The notes below the pieces were generated by a model. The model ran no database searches and was not told the DNA's origin. It worked only from the letters and a program-made list of their open reading frames with translations. This document shows, one piece after another, positions 52,799-61,816 of a stretch of DNA of 64,000 bases. Numbering within the stretch: the stretch's first letter is position 1; the number at the start of each line of letters is the position of its first letter. The translations under genes were made by a program, and so were the position numbers. Source of the DNA: Treponema primitia ZAS-2 (lineage in GTDB: Bacteria > Spirochaetota > Spirochaetia > Treponematales > Breznakiellaceae); the NCBI RefSeq assembly GCF_000214375.1, contig NC_015578.1, positions 620,001 through 684,000 of the forward strand, in the 5' to 3' direction.

Positions 52799-54508
52799 AT
52801 GCCGGAAGGATCCATGGACGGAATAAAACTGCGGTTGATTGATCCGGGAAAAGATAGTTCGGTATCTTCCGCCACCGACAATACTATTACTGTTCAATCT
52901 GGAATAAGCGTAGAAGAATTGCTGGATAAATTTTCCATGCCCGCCGAAATGATCGCTGCAGTAAAAATAAACAACCAGGTGCTTCCACTGTCCACCCGGA
53001 TCGAGGTGAATGCCGCCCTGGAGCCGGTTGCCCTGGACAGCCCTGACGGAGCCATGATCTACCGCCGTTCCCTGGCCTTTATTCTGGCCCTGGCGGGGTG
53101 GGAACTTTTTCCGGATCGCAGCCTCCGGGTAGGCCATTCCCTGGGGAACAGTTATTACTATACCTTTGCGGATGAAAAGAAACCAGAGAGCGGGGATATA
53201 AAGGCACTGGAAGAAAAAATGAAGGCCCTGGCGGCGGAGGATGTTCCCATACGTTTCCGGTACATGGCCTATACGGATGCCTTGGAACTCTTTGAAAAGA
53301 ACCGCCAGAACGACACCAGACTGCTCCTGGAGCAGCGCAGTGAAGCCATGGTAATGATCAACGAATGCAAGGGGTTTACGGATCTGTATATCGAACCTCT
53401 GGTTAGCCGGACAGGGATACTGTCGGCCTTTGAGCTTATGGCTTACCAGGAAGGTTTTCTGCTGCGCTTCCCCGGGGCAGGTCTCGGAACCGTGATAGAG
53501 CCCTTTGAGGACAGCCCGGGCTTGTTTTCGGTTTACCGTGAATACAAACAGTGGGGCCGCATTATTGGTGTTCATTCGGTGGGGCAGCTTAACCGGCTGG
53601 TGGCTGAGCGGACCATCAGGGATTATATCCGCATTGCCGAAACCTTTCAGGAAAAGAAGCTCGCCGCCATCGCCGATCAGATCTACGCCCGCCGGGACTC
53701 GGTTAAGGCGGTGCTTATCGCCGGGCCCTCCAGCTCCGGCAAGACCACCACCGCCAAGCGGCTTTCGATACAGCTCAAGGTTATAGGCCTGGAACCTGTG
53801 GCTATCAGCCTGGATGATTACTATGTGGGTACCGACAAGACTCCTTTGGATGAAAACGGCCAGCCTGATTTTGAGTGCCTGGAAGCCCTGGATATCCCCT
53901 ACTTGAATGAGCAGCTTCTTACCCTTTTTAAGGGCGGGGAAGTGGAACTCCCGGTTTTCGATTTTGTTTCAGGCAGCCGCCGGGAAGCGGGGAAGGGTAA
54001 ACGTTTGCGCATGGGCAGCCGGTCCGTACTGGTCATTGAGGGTATCCATGGTCTGAACGATGCCTTGACTTCTCAAATTGATCGGGACAAAAAGTTCAAG
54101 GTCTACGTGTCCGCCCTGACCCAGCTGAACCTGGACGATCACAACCGTATCCCCACCAGCGACAACCGGCTGCTGCGGCGCATAGTCCGGGACTACCAGT
54201 TCCGGGGCAAGGATGCCGCCGCCACCATCAGGATGTGGCCCAGCGTACAGCAGGGCGCCAGGAAATACATTTTCCGTTTCCAGGAAGGCGCGGATGCCGC
54301 ATTCAACTCCGCCCTGGACTATGAGCTGGCGGCCCTGAAATTTATCGCCGAACCCCAGCTCCGTTTGGTAAAGCCCACCATGCCGGAATATGCCGAGGCG
54401 TCCCGGCTCCTGGCTTTTCTGGGAAACTTCGCCCCCATCCCGCCCCAGTACGTGCCCGGCACCAGCATACTCAGGGAGTTTATCGGGGACAGCGAGTTTG
54501 ATTACTGA
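52799..54508 (+). CDS. Uridine-kinase-like protein with N-terminal TGS and ThrRS-like domains
   Basis: 569 residues. An N-terminal TGS-like domain (about 20-85), a segment like the second additional domain of threonyl-tRNA synthetase (to about 190), a linker, and from about 300 a kinase of the uridine kinase/phosphoribulokinase family: Walker A AGPSSSGKTTTAKRL, substrate Asp region ISLDDYYVGTDKTP, VIEGIHGLND. Such fusions are known in anaerobes as putative uridine kinases. Being the third gene of a pncA-pncB operon, it could phosphorylate nicotinamide or nicotinic acid riboside instead; that is inference. Confidence 0.88.
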   Translation: MPEGSMDGIKLRLIDPGKDSSVSSATDNTITVQSGISVEELLDKFSMPAEMIAAVKINNQVLPLSTRIEVNAALEPVALDSPDGAMIYRRSLAFILALAGWELFPDRSLRVGHSLGNSYYYTFADEKKPESGDIKALEEKMKALAAEDVPIRFRYMAYTDALELFEKNRQNDTRLLLEQRSEAMVMINECKGFTDLYIEPLVSRTGILSAFELMAYQEGFLLRFPGAGLGTVIEPFEDSPGLFSVYREYKQWGRIIGVHSVGQLNRLVAERTIRDYIRIAETFQEKKLAAIADQIYARRDSVKAVLIAGPSSSGKTTTAKRLSIQLKVIGLEPVAISLDDYYVGTDKTPLDENGQPDFECLEALDIPYLNEQLLTLFKGGEVELPVFDFVSGSRREAGKGKRLRMGSRSVLVIEGIHGLNDALTSQIDRDKKFKVYVSALTQLNLDDHNRIPTSDNRLLRRIVRDYQFRGKDAAATIRMWPSVQQGARKYIFRFQEGADAAFNSALDYELAALKFIAEPQLRLVKPTMPEYAEASRLLAFLGNFAPIPPQYVPGTSILREFIGDSEFDY

Positions 54509-54526
54509 TATACCGGAGAGAATAGC

Positions 54527-54574
54527 TGCGCTACTTGCAACCCGGCTTTAGTCGGCAAGTTCCCCGCGCTGCTC
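54527..54574. repeat. Dispersed palindromic repeat, long form, between convergent genes
   Basis: GCGCTACTTGCAAC..CGGCTTTAGTCGG..AAGTTCCCCGCGC: the same core as at 8808-8857, with the central CGGCTTTAGTCGG hairpin, placed directly after the ATPase gene's stop codon. Confidence 0.75.
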
Positions 54575-55885
54575 TTACATATCCTTCAGGGAGAGCCCTT
54601 TGTATTCGATTTTGTACCCCGATAGTTTTTCTGCGATTTTTTCAGCCTTTGTGATGAGCAAGGGTATGCTGATTTTTTTCAGGTTCCGTTTTACCTCAAT
54701 CACCGTTGCGGTCTTATCAAGATCGTTCAGGGTGACAATATCAATTTCGTTCTCCCCTTTTTTATCCCACCATGCACCCATGCCGCTTACTGCGGAGTTT
54801 TCCATGATTTTATTCCGGAAGTAGTCCTCCAGCACCGGGCCGCTGTAGGTTTCATAATCCTTGAGGATCAGTTTTTTGAGCAAAAGGGATCTGCCCGTTT
54901 CTATGAGGCTTTGATTGGGATAGATAAAACGGAACCAGAATCTCAAATACTGGTCGCTAATCTTCCACCGGGCATTGCGGCTTTCGGGCTTGGAAAAAAG
55001 GGGCCGGTTTTTGGTGATCAGGGAGTATTCCTTTTCAAGGATACTGAGGTATGCCCCGGTGTTTTTCCCGATCACCGAATCTACCTCGCTTTGGGTGGTC
55101 ATGCCCCGGGCAATCAACTGTAATATTGAGAAATAGGTTCCGTATTCTTTGCCAAATTCTGAAATCAGCAGTTCCTTTCCTTCATTCAGAAAGGGCGAAT
55201 CGGGATGTATAATCGCATCAAGCATTTTGCCGGTATCCACAGCCCCGGCGTCCAGAAGCTGGCCTATGTACCGGGGTATGCCCCCGGTGAGCATATAGAG
55301 GCAGAGCATATCCTCCTGAGTATATTCAGGATTGTAATCACCCAGTATTTTTTTTATCACACTGATTGTGAAGGGCCGCAGGGTTATTTTTGAGTTCAGC
55401 CTACCAAATAGAGGTTCCTTGCTGTTTTCAAAGATCCGTATCATCATTGAATAGATGGAGCCGCAGACTAAAAAATTTATTTTTATGCTGTCCTTGTACC
55501 GGTCCCAGAGGTTCTGAATGTCGCTGAATATGGCGGGGTTCACCCTTTCTAATTCCTGGAATTCATCGATGATGAGGGTGTAGTGTTCCTTTTCCGCAAA
55601 GAGCAATAGTTGTTCGAACAGATCTCGGAACCGGCTTATGGCGCCGAAAATGCGCAGCCCCAGGGCGGCCTCGGCCTCCTTCTGGAACTGGGCGCAGAGC
55701 AGGGGTTCCGTGTTCCTGGAAACAAAGAGGTACAGGTGTTTTTGGTTTTTTACGGACCGTAAAAGCAGCGCGGTTTTACCGATACGCCGTCGCCCTATCA
55801 GTACCGTAAAGGAACTGTTTTCCATTGACCGAACCCGGGTAAGATCCAGGTTTTCCAATTCTGTCTTTCTGTCGTAGAATTTCAT
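54575..55885 (-). CDS. AAA ATPase with DUF234 nuclease-like domain
   Basis: 436 residues. Walker A IGRRRIGKTALL, Walker B YTLIIDEFQEL, then a helical/wHTH region and a C-terminal DUF234 domain with the PD-(D/E)XK-like pattern GENEIDIV...ATVIEVKRN. This group is common in archaea and gut bacteria, with no settled role; it often sits alone, as here. A near-perfect dyad upstream (55894-55921) with a further half copy suggests self-repression. The reading ends at the palindromic repeat. Confidence 0.85.
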   Translation of the reverse strand: MKFYDRKTELENLDLTRVRSMENSSFTVLIGRRRIGKTALLLRSVKNQKHLYLFVSRNTEPLLCAQFQKEAEAALGLRIFGAISRFRDLFEQLLLFAEKEHYTLIIDEFQELERVNPAIFSDIQNLWDRYKDSIKINFLVCGSIYSMMIRIFENSKEPLFGRLNSKITLRPFTISVIKKILGDYNPEYTQEDMLCLYMLTGGIPRYIGQLLDAGAVDTGKMLDAIIHPDSPFLNEGKELLISEFGKEYGTYFSILQLIARGMTTQSEVDSVIGKNTGAYLSILEKEYSLITKNRPLFSKPESRNARWKISDQYLRFWFRFIYPNQSLIETGRSLLLKKLILKDYETYSGPVLEDYFRNKIMENSAVSGMGAWWDKKGENEIDIVTLNDLDKTATVIEVKRNLKKISIPLLITKAEKIAEKLSGYKIEYKGLSLKDM

Positions 55886-55893
55886 GTAGGCCT

Positions 55894-55935
55894 CATTAAG
55901 TTAATATGTATTAATTTAATGGTCATTAAGTTAAT
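55894..55935. promoter_or_regulatory. AT-rich operator-like dyad before the ATPase gene
   Basis: CATTAAGTTAATA-TG-TATTAATTTAATG (one mismatch between arms), then CATTAAGTTAAT again from 55924. It covers the region just upstream of the start at 55885. Confidence 0.55.
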
Positions 55936-55952
55936 TGTCAAGAGGGGCGGGG

Positions 55953-56912
55953 TTATTTTCCGGTTGCTGCTTTCCGGATGATTTCCCGGAACCGTTCCGG
56001 CAGGGGGGCCTTAAAGATACTGGGTTCCGCCATGCCGGGCAGGGTGATGGAGAGGGTACGGGCGTGGAGCATCAGGGTTACCCCGGGGAAACGCTTGTCC
56101 GCGGGAAACTTCGTTGGAAGTACCGGGGCGCCGTAGATGGGGTCTCCCAGGATGGGGTGGCCCAGGTGGCGCAGGTGGACCCGGATCTGGTGGGTGCGGC
56201 CGGTTTTGGGCTGGAGGAGCAGCAGGGACCAGGCGCCCCAGGAGCGGATCACCCGGTAGCGGGTCAGGGCGGCTTTGCCCTTGTCAAAGGAAACGGTGAA
56301 GCGCTTGCGGTCCCGGCTGTCCCGGACTATACGGGTTTCAATTACCCCCTGGGTTTCTTTGGGGGTCCCCTGAACCAGGGCGATGTAGGTTTTTTTGACG
56401 GTCCGGGCCTTGAACTGGTCCGCCAGGAAGGCTAGGGCGGCATCGTCCCAGGCTGCGATAATGACCCCGGAGGTGTCCTTGTCCAGGCGGTGGACTATGC
56501 CGGGGCGGAGATTGCCGGGGATGGCGGCGCCAGGGACAGAGCTGCCTGGCCGGGTGAGGCGGCGGTAGAGCAGGGCGTTGGCCAGGGTGCCGCTATGGTT
56601 TCCCGCACCGGGGTGGACCACCATACCCTGGGCCTTGTTGAGAACAATTACCCGGTCATCCTCGTAGAGTAGTTCCAGGGGTATATTCTCCGGGATCAGG
56701 TCCAGAGGCTCGCTTTCGGCCCAGGACAGTTCCAGCAGGTCTCCCGGTTTTACGGGGCGGGAAAGCTTGACCAGCTTGCCGTTCAGGCGGGCCTGGAGGA
56801 GTTTGGTTTTAAGCTGAGAGCGGGTGAGGAGTTTGATTTCCTCCGCCACATAGCGGTCAAGCCTGAGCCCGCCGGGGAAGTCGCCCTCTACCGTGCCAGA
56901 ATAGTCGGGCAT
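55953..56912 (-). CDS. RluD-family pseudouridine synthase
   Basis: 319 residues. S4 RNA-binding domain (about 15-75, RLDRYVAEEIKLLTRSQLKTKL) and the catalytic domain with VHRLDKDTSG holding the Asp, and LLQPKTGRTHQIRVHLRHLGHPILGDPIYG. It makes pseudouridine in rRNA, probably 23S, but RluC/D targets cannot be told apart here. A sequence like the palindromic repeat (GCGGGAAACTTCGTTGGAAG, from 56102) lies in its coding region. Its ATG overlaps the end of the preceding gene by one base. Confidence 0.93.
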   Translation of the reverse strand: MPDYSGTVEGDFPGGLRLDRYVAEEIKLLTRSQLKTKLLQARLNGKLVKLSRPVKPGDLLELSWAESEPLDLIPENIPLELLYEDDRVIVLNKAQGMVVHPGAGNHSGTLANALLYRRLTRPGSSVPGAAIPGNLRPGIVHRLDKDTSGVIIAAWDDAALAFLADQFKARTVKKTYIALVQGTPKETQGVIETRIVRDSRDRKRFTVSFDKGKAALTRYRVIRSWGAWSLLLLQPKTGRTHQIRVHLRHLGHPILGDPIYGAPVLPTKFPADKRFPGVTLMLHARTLSITLPGMAEPSIFKAPLPERFREIIRKAATGK

Positions 56913-57442
56913 CAGGGGACGGCGCCGGTAGCGCCTTCGGCGGAGGCTTCGCTTTCGGCTTCGGGGTCCGGACTTTCCTCATCCTCAGGGTCGGTTTCTT
57001 CCGGGGGCCAGGGTTTGCGGAGTATGATTATATCCCCCTTGGGGAGTGCCAGCAGTTCCCGCTCTGCCTTGGCCCGTTTATGCCGGATTATTAGGTGATC
57101 TGCCAGGGCTATGAGTACGGCGCCGGTGATGGCAGCGCTGAAGGTTATCGCGTATTCGTTGGTGGTCATTTCAACAGCCCCGGCACTTTTGATGGGCCAG
57201 GGGGCGTAGCGGGTATCCCAGTCATGGTTGGCGGCGCGGAAGCTGTCTACCGAAAAGGAGGAAAAAAACACCATAAAAGGAAATGCCCCAAAGGCTATGA
57301 TCTCTGCCCGGCGGAGGTCCCGTGCCCAGAGAGGGAATTCCGGTTTGTCCGTATCTGTGGTGGTGCTTGATGACTGGGCAAAGGCCGTGCCTGAGAGGAT
57401 CGTGAGGAGTACCAGAAGGGCGACGGCTTTGCAGAACTTCAT
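56912..57442 (-). CDS. Conserved membrane protein with signal peptide
   Basis: 176 residues: signal peptide ending SGTAFAQ, a helix around FGAFPFMVFFSSF, a second near AITFSAAITGAVLIALADHLI, and an acidic E/D/P-rich tail. It is like unnamed membrane proteins found in treponemes between yggS and rluD. Function unknown. It overlaps the yggS-type gene by 4 bp (ATGA), so it is part of the comEC-rsmA-yggS run. Confidence 0.75.
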   Translation of the reverse strand: MKFCKAVALLVLLTILSGTAFAQSSSTTTDTDKPEFPLWARDLRRAEIIAFGAFPFMVFFSSFSVDSFRAANHDWDTRYAPWPIKSAGAVEMTTNEYAITFSAAITGAVLIALADHLIIRHKRAKAERELLALPKGDIIILRKPWPPEETDPEDEESPDPEAESEASAEGATGAVP

Positions 57443-58134
57443 GGGGCCCGTTCCCCGAAGATGGCGGTACCTATTCTGACCAGGGTAGAACCCTCCTCTA
57501 TGGCAATCTCAAAATCATTGGACATGCCCATGGAAAGACAGGCCAAATTGAAGGCCGGAAACCGGGCTGCCAGGGCATTCCGGGCGGCGGCTAAAGCCCG
57601 GAAAGAGGCGCGGACCGGGGCTTCCTCCTCCGTAAAAGGGGCCATGGTCATAAGCCCCCCCAGGCTGAGGCCTGAAAATTCCAGGGCCCTCTCTGCCGCC
57701 CGGCAGAGGCTGTCCAAATCACGATATCCGGATTTGGAATCCTCCGCAGTATGGTATTCCAGCAGGATCATTAAAGGGTTTTTCCGGTCTCCGGTCAAGT
57801 TCCCCAGTTCGGCGATGAGTTCATCCCGGTCCACGGACTGGATGACGTCAAAAAGACCGGCGGCTATTTTTGCCTTATTGCGCTGGAGGGAGCCTATCAG
57901 GTGCAGTTCCGTCCCCGGGTGGGCTTCTTTAAAACCGGCAAATTTCCCGGCCGCCTCCTGGACCCGGCTTTCCCCAAAGAGGCGTATACCGGCCTGCCAC
58001 GCCTGGTCTATGAGAGGGGCATCCTGGAATTTTGATACCCCCATGAGCCTGACCTCTTCCGCCTTCCGGCCGGCCCGGGCGCAGGCCTTCTGGATGCGTT
58101 CCTGTATCTCCTCAACTGCCCCGGCGATCGCCAT
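57439..58134 (-). CDS. PLP homeostasis protein, YggS family
   Basis: 231 residues. PLP lysine in RLMGVSKFQ, family motifs FGESRVQEA, LHLIGSLQRNK, and the C-terminal SMGMSNDFEIAIEEGSTLVRIGTAIFG. It binds pyridoxal phosphate and keeps vitamin B6 and amino acid pools balanced. The gene overlaps rsmA by 23 bp. Confidence 0.94.
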   Translation of the reverse strand: MAIAGAVEEIQERIQKACARAGRKAEEVRLMGVSKFQDAPLIDQAWQAGIRLFGESRVQEAAGKFAGFKEAHPGTELHLIGSLQRNKAKIAAGLFDVIQSVDRDELIAELGNLTGDRKNPLMILLEYHTAEDSKSGYRDLDSLCRAAERALEFSGLSLGGLMTMAPFTEEEAPVRASFRALAAARNALAARFPAFNLACLSMGMSNDFEIAIEEGSTLVRIGTAIFGERAP

Positions 58135-59050
58135 CGTTTCCTCCCGGTATCTCCTGTGTCAAAGCCGCAGCCAGGGCTGAGAATTCGCTGATACCCAGAT
58201 TTTCCGCCCGTTCATTGGGATCGATACCGCATGTTTCAAGAAGCCCCAGGGCAAGTTCCTGAACCGGCTTTTTCCCGGCGCCCTGAAACTCCTTAGGGTG
58301 AATTATACCGGAAAGGATAAAACTTTGCAGGTTGTTTTTCACCGTTTTCCGCCGGGATGCAAAGAGCCCCCGTACCAGGGGCCTAAAAAGGGGCGGGTAG
58401 GCTTGTGGGGCGATATCGGTTCGGATATCGAAACGGATCCCCTGGGAATCCACCCTGGGGGCAGGGTAAAAGGAGGCCCCCTTGAGGACCATCAGGGGTT
58501 TTATGGTGTAGGCGGAAGCGCAGAGCACGGAAATGGAGGAATAGTCCTCGCTTCCCGCTGAAGCGCAGATACGCCGGGCGACTTCACGCTGGACGGTGAC
58601 CACCATGCGGGTAAAGAGGCGGTTTTTTTCGATGAGGTCCGCCAGGAGGGCCGCAGCGATGTTGTAGGGGAGATTGCCCAGGAAATTGGCGGCCTGGTTT
58701 GCCGGTCCGGCGGGGGTTTCGGGCCAGGTCTTGAACACATCCCCGGGTATGAGGGTGAAGTCCGGGTTATCACCGAAGAATTCCCCCAGAGCTTTGATAA
58801 ACCCTGTATCGATCTCGAAGGCCCTGACCTTTGCCCCCCGTTCCAGGAGTCCTGCGGTCATGGCCCCCAGTCCGGGGCCGACTTCCCAGACCGGATCACC
58901 GGGCACTATCTCCAGGGCATCCAGGAGCCGGCTGCGGGCCCCTGGGTTTATGAGAAAATTCTGCCCAAAGTGCTTGCGCATGCCCAGGCCGTTTTTTTCC
59001 AGGAAGGCCCGGATTTCCTGGGGCGAATCGTAATTAATTGAAGGGGGCAA
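58112..59050 (-). CDS. rsmA: 16S rRNA dimethyladenosine transferase
   Basis: 312 residues. HFGQNFLIN start, SAM motif WEVGPGLGAMT, and NLPYNIAAALL with the catalytic NLPY. It dimethylates two adenosines in helix 45 of 16S rRNA. It is within a tight operon, overlapping comEC by 17 bp and yggS by 23 bp. Confidence 0.95.
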   Translation of the reverse strand: MPPSINYDSPQEIRAFLEKNGLGMRKHFGQNFLINPGARSRLLDALEIVPGDPVWEVGPGLGAMTAGLLERGAKVRAFEIDTGFIKALGEFFGDNPDFTLIPGDVFKTWPETPAGPANQAANFLGNLPYNIAAALLADLIEKNRLFTRMVVTVQREVARRICASAGSEDYSSISVLCASAYTIKPLMVLKGASFYPAPRVDSQGIRFDIRTDIAPQAYPPLFRPLVRGLFASRRKTVKNNLQSFILSGIIHPKEFQGAGKKPVQELALGLLETCGIDPNERAENLGISEFSALAAALTQEIPGGNDGDRRGS

Positions 59051-60590
59051 GGGCTTGCCTCCGTTTGATGTGAATACTCCCCCGGCACAGGCATAGGCTA
59101 GCCAGAGCCAGGGACAGGATCAGTTCCCGTCCCTGGCCGCCGGCGTTGATGCCGGGAACCAGGGCAGCCAGGGAGACCAGCCGGTCCAGCAGGGCGTAAA
59201 GCGCTGAAAGGCCCATACCGACCAGATTGCTCAGGAAGGGGGAGAAGAAGCTCAAGCCCAGGGCGGCAAGGGCGGCTACCATGAAGACCGTGGTCAGGGG
59301 GACGATGATAAGCCCGGCCAAAAGGCCCACGGGCCTCACCATACCGAAAGCCGAGGCGCTTATTGCGGTGGTGGCCAGGTAGGCCCCCAGGGACGCGGAC
59401 AGGGGCTGGGCCAGGGTTTCCGGGAGCCGCCCCCGGAGCAGGCCATGGACGGTTTCACCCACCGTGAGTATCCCTGCCAGGGCCAGGTAGGACAGGGTGA
59501 AGGAGAGGCTGTCCCCGGCTGAGGGGTGGATGAGTAGCTGGATCAGGAAAGCGGCGGCCAGCAGGGACAGGACCTGCCGGGGGAGGAAGCCCAGGATCGC
59601 GGCGGTCCCCAGAAGGTACATGATGGCGGACCGTTCCAGGGAAGGCTGGGCGCCCACCAGGGTAACATAGAGGACTATCAAAGCAGCTCCGGCCAGGGCA
59701 GCGGGCTTGAGCCCCAGGGGCTTACGGAGGAAGAAAGCCGCCAGGGCGGCGACTATGGCCAGGTGCATCCCCGACAGGGCCAGCACATGGGAACAGCCCG
59801 CATGGGTGTAAGCCTGGGCCAAGTCGCTGTCCAGGCTATCCCGGACCCCCAGGATCAGGGCTGCCCCCAGGCCGCCCCAGGGCTGGGCCTCAAGTTTGTC
59901 CAGCAGGGCCAGGCGAATAGCGGTGCGCCTTTGTTCCCAGACCGGGGCGGGCTTTGAGACGTGGACCCCCGATGCCCGGAACAGTGGGGCGGCGGCAAAG
60001 CCCTTGCCGGAACTTTCGGTGAAATTACCTTCCACATAAATCTCCGCTCCCCGGCCAAAGTCCTTGACCCGGGGCAGGGCTTCGCCGGGAAAGAACACCA
60101 GTACCCGGCCTTGGGCGGTGCTCCGCAGTCCCCCGGAACCAACGGCGCTGTTCAGCACCAGGTAGCCCATGCCCTTGCCGGTACTGGTGGACCGGGGGTC
60201 CTCAGCCAGGGTCCCGGTCAGAGCCCGCACCGTTTCCGGGGGCAGCCCCAGGCGGGGCGCCTGGTCAATAGAGCCCCGGGCCGCAATCCCCAGGACAAGC
60301 CCCCCGGTCAGGGCCAGAGCCTGCCGGTGCAAGGCCCGGTAGTTGCGAGAGGACACTTCCCCCGGCAGGCCCCATGCTAGGACATGACGCTGCGTGGACC
60401 GGAAGTTTCCGCTGGGGGACGCCCCCTCCGGCAAGCCGCAGGCCAGGACCCGGCTTAGGGAAACCAGGATGATGGGGATGCACACCAGGATCAGGGTACC
60501 AGGAACGCGGTACCGTCCCGGCAGCCCCCCCAGAGTGTAAAAACTAAGCGCCGCCCCCAGGCCGGCAAGGATAAACGGGGTTCTTTTCAT
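59034..60590 (-). CDS. ComEC/Rec2-type competence membrane protein, short form
   Basis: 518 residues: N-terminal helices, a DUF4131-like OB domain (about 110-215), then the competence channel domain with HVLALSGMHLAIVAAL and GAQPSLERSAIMYLLGTAAI. The metallo-beta-lactamase-type domain of full ComEC (about 750 residues) is absent; the frame ends in a natural stop inside the rsmA start. Residues 48-89 hold two similar 20-residue units (VLACGLPEGAS..., VLAWGLPGEVS...), an apparent tandem duplication. It may still form a DNA channel. Confidence 0.88.
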   Translation of the reverse strand: MKRTPFILAGLGAALSFYTLGGLPGRYRVPGTLILVCIPIILVSLSRVLACGLPEGASPSGNFRSTQRHVLAWGLPGEVSSRNYRALHRQALALTGGLVLGIAARGSIDQAPRLGLPPETVRALTGTLAEDPRSTSTGKGMGYLVLNSAVGSGGLRSTAQGRVLVFFPGEALPRVKDFGRGAEIYVEGNFTESSGKGFAAAPLFRASGVHVSKPAPVWEQRRTAIRLALLDKLEAQPWGGLGAALILGVRDSLDSDLAQAYTHAGCSHVLALSGMHLAIVAALAAFFLRKPLGLKPAALAGAALIVLYVTLVGAQPSLERSAIMYLLGTAAILGFLPRQVLSLLAAAFLIQLLIHPSAGDSLSFTLSYLALAGILTVGETVHGLLRGRLPETLAQPLSASLGAYLATTAISASAFGMVRPVGLLAGLIIVPLTTVFMVAALAALGLSFFSPFLSNLVGMGLSALYALLDRLVSLAALVPGINAGGQGRELILSLALASLCLCRGSIHIKRRQALAPFN

Positions 60591-60638
60591 CGTATAGAAT
60601 ACTCCTGCCCCTGGTATGATCCCCAGGCGGGAAATGCT

Positions 60639-61688
60639 TTAATCGCGCTTCTTTCTCAGTTCCTGTTCCGCCAGATGGAAGGAGATAAAATCCTCATCCT
60701 GGGACCGCACCCCAAACACCTCGCCAAAGATAGCATTTTTCGTTTCCTGCTCTATCGGGTCAGCCTCAATGTGGAGCAGTGAGCGGTTAGTCCCCTCGGT
60801 AAAGTCCACAGAACGTACCACCCCGCTCATGCTCAGGGGCGCCCGGTTCAGGCTGAACTGAAGCTTAACCCGCATCCCCGGATTAGCCTTCCCTCCGATG
60901 GTAACCGCGCAGCCCGTATCGGACAGATCCTCCACAATACTCTTTAGCCCCGGGGCCGCCTCCAGCTTTGTGGACGCTCCACCACCTTTCAGGATGTACA
61001 GGTAGGCCGGCTTATGGGTCTTTGCCCGGATAGATTTTCGCTTCTGGGTCCTGAAAAGGGAGAGCGAATGACTCACCTGGATCGCCGCAATACCCTTAAA
61101 GTACACCTCGTCCAGTACCTCGCAGTCAAACACATACCCCGCATCCTCCTCCCGCCAGAAGTAGATGGCAAGCTTCTGCCCCAGCCAGGAAGGCGCTGTA
61201 GTCAGCTTAGGGTTGGCAGGCCGGGTGATGAGCAGGTAGTCCCAGCCGCTTCTGATAACCTTTGCGTAGTACATAGCGGAATTGCCAATCACTACCCGCA
61301 GGTTCTGACCTTCGCTCATCTGCCGCGAGCTGGTAATACCCTGACCCTGCCCGGCCCCCAGCTCAATCTTCTTCCGGTATTCGTAGAGCCGGGCCAGGAA
61401 ATCCTGCCCCGCCGGGTCCCGGTCTCCCACTGCCCGCATAGTCTGCACCAAAGTGCGGATACAGCGCCCCAGTAACTCCGGGTCCCCAAACACTGCCGTC
61501 TGGTCCCCCATTTCGTCCCGGACCGCAATACGCCTGAGCACCCCAATTTCCTTCCGGGAGAACCCCGCCGCCTTCCCCTTGGCATAGAACAACATCCGGG
61601 AATTCGGAGAGCTCCCCGCCGGCCGATGCAGGATAAACACCACAATTGCCAGAGCCGGGACCAGCGCCATCAGTATATATACCATCAT
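60639..61688 (-). CDS. PilZ-domain protein (c-di-GMP effector), membrane anchored
   Basis: 349 residues. One N-terminal membrane helix (1-20), a cytoplasmic middle domain resembling flagellar brake proteins (VYFKGIAAIQVSHSLSLFR), and a C-terminal PilZ domain with RKSIR and, further on, DLSDTG, the two c-di-GMP-binding motifs. It likely couples c-di-GMP to motility, and flagellar genes lie just 0.9 kb away. Start at the first ATG of MMVYILMAL; the second is one codon later. Confidence 0.87.
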   Translation of the reverse strand: MMVYILMALVPALAIVVFILHRPAGSSPNSRMLFYAKGKAAGFSRKEIGVLRRIAVRDEMGDQTAVFGDPELLGRCIRTLVQTMRAVGDRDPAGQDFLARLYEYRKKIELGAGQGQGITSSRQMSEGQNLRVVIGNSAMYYAKVIRSGWDYLLITRPANPKLTTAPSWLGQKLAIYFWREEDAGYVFDCEVLDEVYFKGIAAIQVSHSLSLFRTQKRKSIRAKTHKPAYLYILKGGGASTKLEAAPGLKSIVEDLSDTGCAVTIGGKANPGMRVKLQFSLNRAPLSMSGVVRSVDFTEGTNRSLLHIEADPIEQETKNAIFGEVFGVRSQDEDFISFHLAEQELRKKRD

Positions 61689-61816
61689 TTCCCCATTCCC
61701 ATAATCGGCCTACCATGCAACTATACAATAGCAGCCCGGTACTGTCAAAAGGAGTCCCCGGCCCCGCCGGAGGGTGTCTGTATGTTCCGTGGTTATTCTT
61801 TGGGAATGGGGCGGGA

